Origin: Sclerodactyla briareus
Lineage: Eukaryota; Echinodermata; Holothuroidea; Dendrochirotida; Sclerodactylidae
NCBI GenBank assembly: GCA_026419785.1
Contig: JAODTK010005332.1
Span: forward strand, 310,001-374,000
Length of the DNA stretch: 64,000 bases
Reading direction: 5' to 3'
Shown: positions 58,026 to 64,000 of the stretch, in pieces
How the letters are laid out: every line of letters starts with the position of its first letter
Numbering within the stretch: the stretch's first letter is position 1
Translations under genes and position numbers: made by a program
The notes under the pieces: generated by a model
Database searches by the model: none
Told to the model about the DNA's origin: nothing
The model's input: only the letters and a program-made list of their open reading frames with translations

Positions 58026-60336
58026 TTTGCACCATATTGTATTATGTGTGTGTCGTGAGGGGCGTGCGTGCGTTTGATAGTAGCTAGGTTATAAATGAAA
58101 GAAATCTTGGGCACGGATAGTTCACCCTCCTGCCATTGAGGTGAGAACCCCGAGAAGCCAACATCGCCACCGGACCGAACGTGAATGCAAAGACTTTCCG
58201 GTTACCTTCAGCACGAACACCTTCAGCTCTTATGACAAAGCTAACAAATAAGTGACAAATAAACACAATAACGATACCATTTCGGCAGGTTTATAGGTCT
58301 TCGGACTTTAGTCACAGACAGTTCATACTATGCGCAAACATTCTGATACCTATCCTGCCAGGTACGTTATAATTCCTTCAACTTCGGTCCGGAGTCCGAA
58401 CAAACAAATCAGCTTGCTTTAAAAACGTATAACAAGTAATTGCCTAGCTATAGTCGTCAAGTGTGACACGAAGAGTGCCAAACAAGTCAACGAGGCCTCA
58501 CATACGGGGTGTTTGCAGGCGAACGCGCTGACGCTTCTTCAAAATGGCTCTGAAATACGGTGGGGTTTATCCAGCGGGTCCGCCCAACACCTTGCATATT
58601 AGGTACATTCCATGAGAATATTGATCCGAGCATCTTACGGCCAATTAGACACGGGCTATGCATACCAGGAATGCATTACAACTCACCGATAGCAGGTATA
58701 TATGGTACTGCAGGTTTGCGACGACTGCTGACATTTGTGTGTTGATGCATCACATTCTATGTACGTTCTCGAGACTTTGCTCACATGTTTATAATTGGTG
58801 AGCCTACTTCAGTTATTGTTCTTTCCTCGCGAACAACGGAGAGAATCGCTTCCAACTATGTGATTTTTTCGCCGTCGACCCTGCCCGGCCATTTCAAAAC
58901 AGGTAAACCAAAAACCATAAAGCGGACGCAGTTCTTTGTAAGACACATTGCACAACAACCGTAGTTATTTATCCGTATCCTCTCATATTCCTGCATAAGT
59001 ATACTGTATGGAAACGTTGTATTCTCCTTCTTCCCATTTGCTGTTTGTTCCAGTTTTGACATGGTGGCATCGCTTGAAAGTCCCCGTCGAATAATCGACG
59101 CTGCTGTTTGATTGACACCACGACAAAAGTAATTCCAGTGTGCATCAGAACTGATTTGTATTCTTGTTTTTTTTTTCTCGTCTTTTTTGTTTGTTACATT
59201 ATCATACGCTCTTTCAATCTAATGGGTAATAATCATTTGATAGACTGACTTATTGTCCCACTGTCGTGTTCGTTACAATTATTACATTTAAGAGATAAAA
59301 TTACCTCGCAGCACCCGGCGAATAATGGGGACGGTCTGTTCCGTACTTGTCCGCAATATGATCGTCCCCACGCATATCGGCCGATTTTGTAATTAACGTA
59401 TCATAGTGACGATATACCATCGTATTCGATACCGAAATAATGGCAATCGCTGCGGTTAGAAATCGCATGAGAAGAATGACGACTCAGTGACGTCATTCCA
59501 TTTTGAGACGAACTCCCATTTTTATTAACAATTCGTTGCTCGGCCATTGATCGGCAACATAGCATGTCTAAGTAGGTCTACCGATCCATATAGATCTACA
59601 ACTTTAATACTTTAGGGTATGTAGTGATGTACTACTTCATACGATTAGGGTCAGATTAGACTTTGAACGGGTATCATTTTAGGTGGAGTTACCTTCTAAA
59701 TACGCGCTTTTCTATCGGGTGAATAAGCCTGTTCATCGCATCTGTCAGTGCACAAGCCCCCTCACACTAACAGCCTTGGTCCATAGACGAGGTTATCCCC
59801 AATACTCTATCCTTCCGGTTCTAATCTCCAACTGTCCCCCTCTCAAAAAACTCAAACATTTCTCAATATAGTTTTTACTATGTCTTTAGATGAGTGCAGC
59901 TGGGTTCATCCTGTTGAAGTGCCGTGCTTATATTAGTGTGTAATGTTAGCAGTATTATCACCTCATCAACTGTAACCTTGAAAAGGCTTATTGCAGAAAA
60001 ATTTCGAATGCTGCTGAACACTCGGCTTTGAGAACGAATCATTAGCAGGTTCCCGGGTGTATGATAATACCTAGGCTATGCTCGCTATAGCCTATTATCG
60101 GAGAAAACACATATGACAACACATTTATGTATAGTGTTATTGCTCTCGTCCCGCTGGGCCTATTCCTATTTTATTGATGACGACATTTTGAGGGGCATTT
60201 CTGCCCCCCCCCCATCGCCTTTGACGACTGGCGAGAAAATGTCCTCAACAACAAGTACGTGGGCTAGCTGAAATTATTCGTAACTTACTGTAACTTGTTT
60301 GGTGGTTGTCGCTACCCACGTAGTCGTAGTATTAAC
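58026..60336. other. Intergenic, nothing recognised
   Basis: Single-copy-looking sequence. A short C run at about 60,203 is the only low-complexity element. Confidence 0.4.
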
Positions 60337-60574
60337 TTATAGGTTGCCGCTTGACGGCTTGGTAGATGCCTTCTTAGCTACAGTAGAAGGCTTCTGCTGA
60401 ATGGCTCGCGGTGCTGAAGGCTTTGCCTTGATAGCGGGGCGGACTGCTTGGTTTGCGTTTTAGTACTTCCCCTGGGTTGCCGGCGGTATCCCACCGAGGC
60501 CTGTACCTTCACACTCACTTTCCCATTATGCTTACGAACTCCACCACCGCTTCTCCCTGCTGACTTTTCGGCAT
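60337..60574 (-). pseudogene. Small basic protein-like locus (histone H1 tail/protamine-like), frame-disrupted
   Basis: A minus ATG at 60,574 gives only MPKSQQGEAVVEFVSIMGK before a stop. The neighbouring frame reads AEKSAGRSGGGVRKHNGKVS and TKTQTKQSAP. A third frame ends KAKPSAPRAI..KPSTVAKKASTKPSSGN at a stop at 60,337. These are K/R/S/A/P-rich like linker-histone tails, and two one-base shifts would separate them. No winged-helix core is present, so this is not a whole H1. A CCAAT-TATA pair lies upstream. It may be a decayed gene, a small basic gene with assembly errors, or chance. Confidence 0.25.
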
Positions 60575-60717
60575 GTTTTTGTCAATTTTCCCTCTGGTAA
60601 AAGAGAGAAAGAAGAATGCAATAGGGCCTCTCCGATTTGAGCCTGGCGTGTTTTGAAACGTGTAGGCCTATGACTTTGTGGATACCAGGGCGATCTTCTG
60701 AATAATCATGAAATCCC

Positions 60718-60767
60718 ATATATAGATTCGCGCCAAAACGTAGGATAACAGCAAGCGTTCTGATTGG
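60718..60767 (-). promoter_or_regulatory. Candidate core promoter: CCAAT box and TATA box, minus strand
   Basis: On the minus strand AGCCAATCAGAAC (CCAAT at 60,763-60,767) is followed 39 bp later by CTATATATG (60,718-60,726), the spacing typical of strong TATA promoters. Transcription would start near 60,690 and reach the ATG at 60,574. Confidence 0.35.
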
Positions 60768-61176
60768 CTAGTTTCCATCGGAAGAGCGACCTTTGTTTTG
60801 ACAGGTAATGTTGACAGGAAATGAGCGACTTGAGCCTGTTCACACAGTCAGAGATATGATCCCGTGAACTCAATCTGTGCTCTAACCATCATTGGCAACT
60901 TGTTGTAGCTTAATGAGATATCAAGTCATGCTTGACACCGGTGTCATTACTGATGTTTTCATTAAATGGACCTAGTCAGATGGTCTTTTCAAAGTGGTTG
61001 GAAGGTATACAGTTTTATTACAGAGTGGGAGTGAACTGCAATAGTCAGTATGTTGAGGTATACAGTTGGTTTCAAAAAAAAACCCACCCAAAAAAAAATT
61101 GAAACAATCCGCGAAAAGGCTATTCGCTAGTTAGCAGATAATAACAACAGAATCCTAAAGCATCATTGAGGTGGCT
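60768..61176. other. Intergenic, nothing recognised
   Basis: No feature supported. Confidence 0.4.
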
Positions 61177-61485
61177 CTAGTTGCATGCCAGCCTGATGAA
61201 TAACATCAATCTAGCCCCTAAGTGTTGTCTGTAAACTTGCATCTTCGGTTCCAGAGAGATCCTGTTGAAGGAAAAGCGTGACCTACACACACGCTGAAGA
61301 TCCTTCCGAACTTCATTCAGGCGAAACAAAGTGACGGTATAACAGCAATAGGTTGCTAGCTGGTACAGATACTGTGATAAACCGATTAGCTCTTCTGATA
61401 TGCCCTTTAATTGGAAGGAAACCTTCACCCAGTTGCTCCTAGGGAAATCGCTGGGGACGCGGCCACGTGCCTTCTCTCGCCCCAA
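61177..61485 (-). CDS. 102-codon open frame, unrecognised (weak)
   Basis: The minus ATG at 61,485 opens a frame containing PRSNWVKVSFQLKGISEEL and FRLNEVRKDLQRVCRSRF, ending at 61,177. Residue composition is protein-like, with charged and aromatic residues evenly spread. No family is recognised and the length is within chance. It overlaps a splice-bounded plus-strand candidate at 61,443. Confidence 0.2.
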   Translation of the reverse strand: MGREKARGRVPSDFPRSNWVKVSFQLKGISEELIGLSQYLYQLATYCCYTVTLFRLNEVRKDLQRVCRSRFSFNRISLEPKMQVYRQHLGARLMLFIRLACN

Positions 61486-61599
61486 AAAGGGGTTGTTCCC
61501 AAGTTATCCATGGACCCGGAGATGTAATTGAGAACCTGTTAGGAACTTTGAAACAACTGGGGCTTATCTTAGCTGACGCCACTTCTCCAGGAGTGTCAG
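61443..61599 (+). CDS. Candidate internal exon, unrecognised (weak)
   Basis: A pyrimidine-rich acceptor (GTTGCTCCTAG ending at 61,442) and a donor CAG|GTTAGT at 61,600 bound an open frame that reads VIHGPGDVIENLLGTLKQLG then LILADATSPGVSG. The look is exon-like. No partner exons or family were recognised, and an opposing minus frame overlaps it. Confidence 0.2.
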
Positions 61600-63106
61600 G
61601 TTAGTTTTTTATGACCCGAGTTATCATATAAAGGCACTTTGGGCACTGTAGGGTCATATTACCTATTACTGTCCAGTTAAAGCAAGAATACTACGGACCT
61701 AGCTATAACAAAATTTAGGGGTTCGCTTATGCCTTTACACAGTAAAACGTTGGAATTGAGCGCTCCTCCACCGCATAGATATTTATGGTTGCTGGGGACG
61801 TATTACAGGCAAGAATTATTGAATGAACACCACATGGATGTTATCTAGTGTCAAGAATTACAATATGCACATTGCTATTCTGCAACATAAGCCCATAAGG
61901 AACGAATGTGTATAGACTGACTGGCCAAAGACACATTGTCGTCCCAAAATAACACCAGCGCAAATGGACGGTGCCGTTGCCGTTTACTGAAAATCGGATT
62001 CTTTTCTGAGAAATGGCGCCCGACTTGAGGTAACCCCGGGTCCAACATTTGTTCCCGATTTCTACAGTGTCATTAAATCACCTGATGAAATGAACATTTT
62101 CACATGTGGAACGCGGTGGCCTGCCCAAGTCGTCGAGCTTGTTCTCCAGGGGACGGTGAGTTCCGGTCAACGTTCGATAAATGGAATGATCTACGATGTG
62201 TAGCGCAAGCACTTTTCCAGTTTGCACTGTGCTTCTAATGCCGCCATTGTCGCCATGCTTCGATGTTCCTGTACTCGTGATCGAATATCAAGTATATAAA
62301 TTGAAGCTGTCCAAGCTATTATCATTACATGTACACTGACTTCCTTCCTCAATTCAGCTCCTTTACTGTCAGACACACGGCCCTCGAGTCACTGGCCTGC
62401 ATGTATGCCTGTTGAATTTGTACAAGGATCATTAGTCTATCCATCTGTCCAAGGTCCGCATTAGTCTTGGGAGTCTAGGAATCGTTATCAGACTACCGAC
62501 AGAGTAGAACCAGTCTCGTCTGGGATTTGTTCCGATGGTACGTATATCTCATTGTATATTGTCACATTTGTCACAGGCAAGATAAGTCATCCAAGACTGT
62601 AAAATGTGTCTAGTATGGGACTCGGGATGTTCATGGATATGTAATTATGTATATTCCCGATTGACAATTATGCTCCATCGTAGGACGGCTTGTGTTGGTT
62701 GTGTTGTCGAGTACGGTACATCGAAGGATGTCAGATCGTCGCAAATCATCGGAGCCAAAATAACAAAATCCAGCGATTGTCTAGTTAGTATTACTAGATG
62801 ATGAATGTGGCGTCTGAATGACCTTCTCATGATGTGGCATAATACGCGTGTTATTTATAATCATGCATGATAAGTAACTTTACCTTCAATAATGAATTCT
62901 GATGTCCTCGAAATAGTCTTAACTACTTCAAGATATACTCAATTTTTGTGTGTTTGTTTTGTTTTATCATCATTAACCCTATTATTTCGACGAGTAGTGA
63001 CTCTTAACTGCCTAATGGCCATTCATTACTTTTCAACTTTCAGCGCAATAATTAGTTACTGTAAGTCCGTCAGTTTTCACTTTGAAAACAACACTGCTCA
63101 CCTTGA
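61600..63106. other. Intergenic, nothing recognised
   Basis: Only short overlapping frames. Confidence 0.4.
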
Positions 63107-63227
63107 TTGACCTTCAATGCCTTGGACATCTCCATAGAATCTGGTTTATGGATCGACAGAGAAACAAGTTTTGGAAACAATATGCCGTGTGTGTTACCTG
63201 GGATATCATATGATTATGCGTATGAAG
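63107..63227 (+). CDS. Candidate exon end with strong donor, unrecognised (weak)
   Basis: A frame reading LTFNALDISIESGLWIDRE and CVLPGISYDYAYE is open up to GAAG|GTACGT, a near-consensus donor. It is only 40 codons long, with no acceptor identified and no family recognised. Confidence 0.15.
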
Positions 63228-63657
63228 GTACGTAGTGGACATGAAATCCCAAATCCTCCATCATCTCATGACTTTGTCAGCTGTATCTGTAGATAAACAT
63301 GGTGATGTGGTGTTGTTGCCCATTCCGACTCTGGTGATCTACCTACAAGAACTAGATGTATTATGCATGAATCCCGATAATATAAACAGCGTAGACATGC
63401 AAGACAAATACAGTAACCCGCATCTTCAATTGGGTATTATATAACCTTCCAACCCTCTCAGATAAAAAGCACTCACACTGAGAAGGGTATGCATGGCGAC
63501 GTATACGTGTCTCATGCTGTTCCCTCCCGAGTCACGTGGACACGGCCGGCAAGAGACCGTCCAACGGCACGGCTGATCAATCATTGCGGCATCCGAAATT
63601 ATGGAAAAGTGTTGGCCTAATACCTAAATATCGACTTAGATAATAAGGTTTCCATGC

Positions 63658-63951
63658 TTGGTCAATTGTCCTTATATGATGAGCACCCCACTCTTGAATC
63701 CAGATTCTACAACCCTACTCCGTGTTTTACCGAATACTACATGCAAATTGGCTAAACCCAGTCACGCGAACGTGTCCTTTATTATGCACAACCAGTCAGT
63801 ATCCTATATTAAACTTGTTCAAGTGTCGGTCATTTTGGAATACCCACCAGCTGGCCAGAGTGGCACAACAATCGAATACTTGCTCGATTTTGCTGGGTCT
63901 AATAAACCCTACTTTTCAAACGCAAATGTGAAGTTGCGTGAACCTTTGTGA
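63658..63951 (+). CDS. 97-codon open frame, unrecognised (weak)
   Basis: Includes CKLAKPSHANVSFIMHNQSV, LVQVSVILEYPPAGQ and FAGSNKPYFSNANVKLREPL, then a stop at 63,951. Two N-x-S/T sites occur (NVS, NQS). It could be a terminal exon of a secreted protein, but the length is within chance and no acceptor stands out. Confidence 0.2.
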   Translation: MVNCPYMMSTPLLNPDSTTLLRVLPNTTCKLAKPSHANVSFIMHNQSVSYIKLVQVSVILEYPPAGQSGTTIEYLLDFAGSNKPYFSNANVKLREPL

Positions 63952-64000
63952 GTTTATGTTCACACGCGCAGATCCTGTTCCAGTATATCGCTGCGCTTCG

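Overview
This looks like a nuclear, repeat-rich, gene-poor stretch of an animal genome, most likely a marine invertebrate deuterostome (echinoderm, hemichordate or lancelet-like). The reasons are CR1/L2-type LINE fossils, a PIF/Harbinger element and hAT-like elements, many microsatellites and G/C homopolymers, and an excess of the octamer TAGGCCTA. The taxonomic guess is inference. I see no complete protein-coding gene, no rRNA and no intact tRNA. The longest open frame is 194 codons and about three dozen exceed 100. That is close to chance for six frames over 64 kb, so long frames alone were not called genes.

Layout. 1-1,480: minus-strand LINE (endonuclease end and reverse transcriptase). 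5,290-8,340: a GGTCCACGAGACC minisatellite, tandem AGGTCA-rich units and a 1.01-kb hAT-like element inserted inside the minisatellite. 11.4-14.1 kb: further copies of the same repeat families and an inverted minisatellite block. 14.5-17.1 kb: a second, nearly complete but decayed LINE. 18.1-19.1 kb: second copy of the 1.01-kb element. 21.5-25.6 kb: family C repeats and a 1,130-bp Harbinger element with transposase remains. 28.2-29.2, 35.8-36.7 and 48.9-50.2 kb: three arrays of one roughly 300-bp tandem family loaded with AGGTCA half-sites. 40-40.7 kb: other tandem units. 44.0-45.9 kb: a hAT-like element with a perfect 8-bp target duplication. 47.6-48.5 kb: a roughly 190-bp tandem array. 56.2 kb: a 174-bp hAT-type MITE. 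57.9 kb: an 83-bp near-perfect inverted repeat. The right third (52-64 kb) has few recognisable repeats and holds the few weak host-gene candidates, notably a small basic-protein-like locus at 60.3-60.8 kb with CCAAT and TATA boxes.

The genes do not form a pathway. What the window shows is a record of transposition and tandem amplification. The same families recur in both orientations, elements are nested, and nuclear-receptor-type half-sites are spread by repeats. Coordinates of repeat edges are approximate unless a target-site duplication or exact arm is stated.
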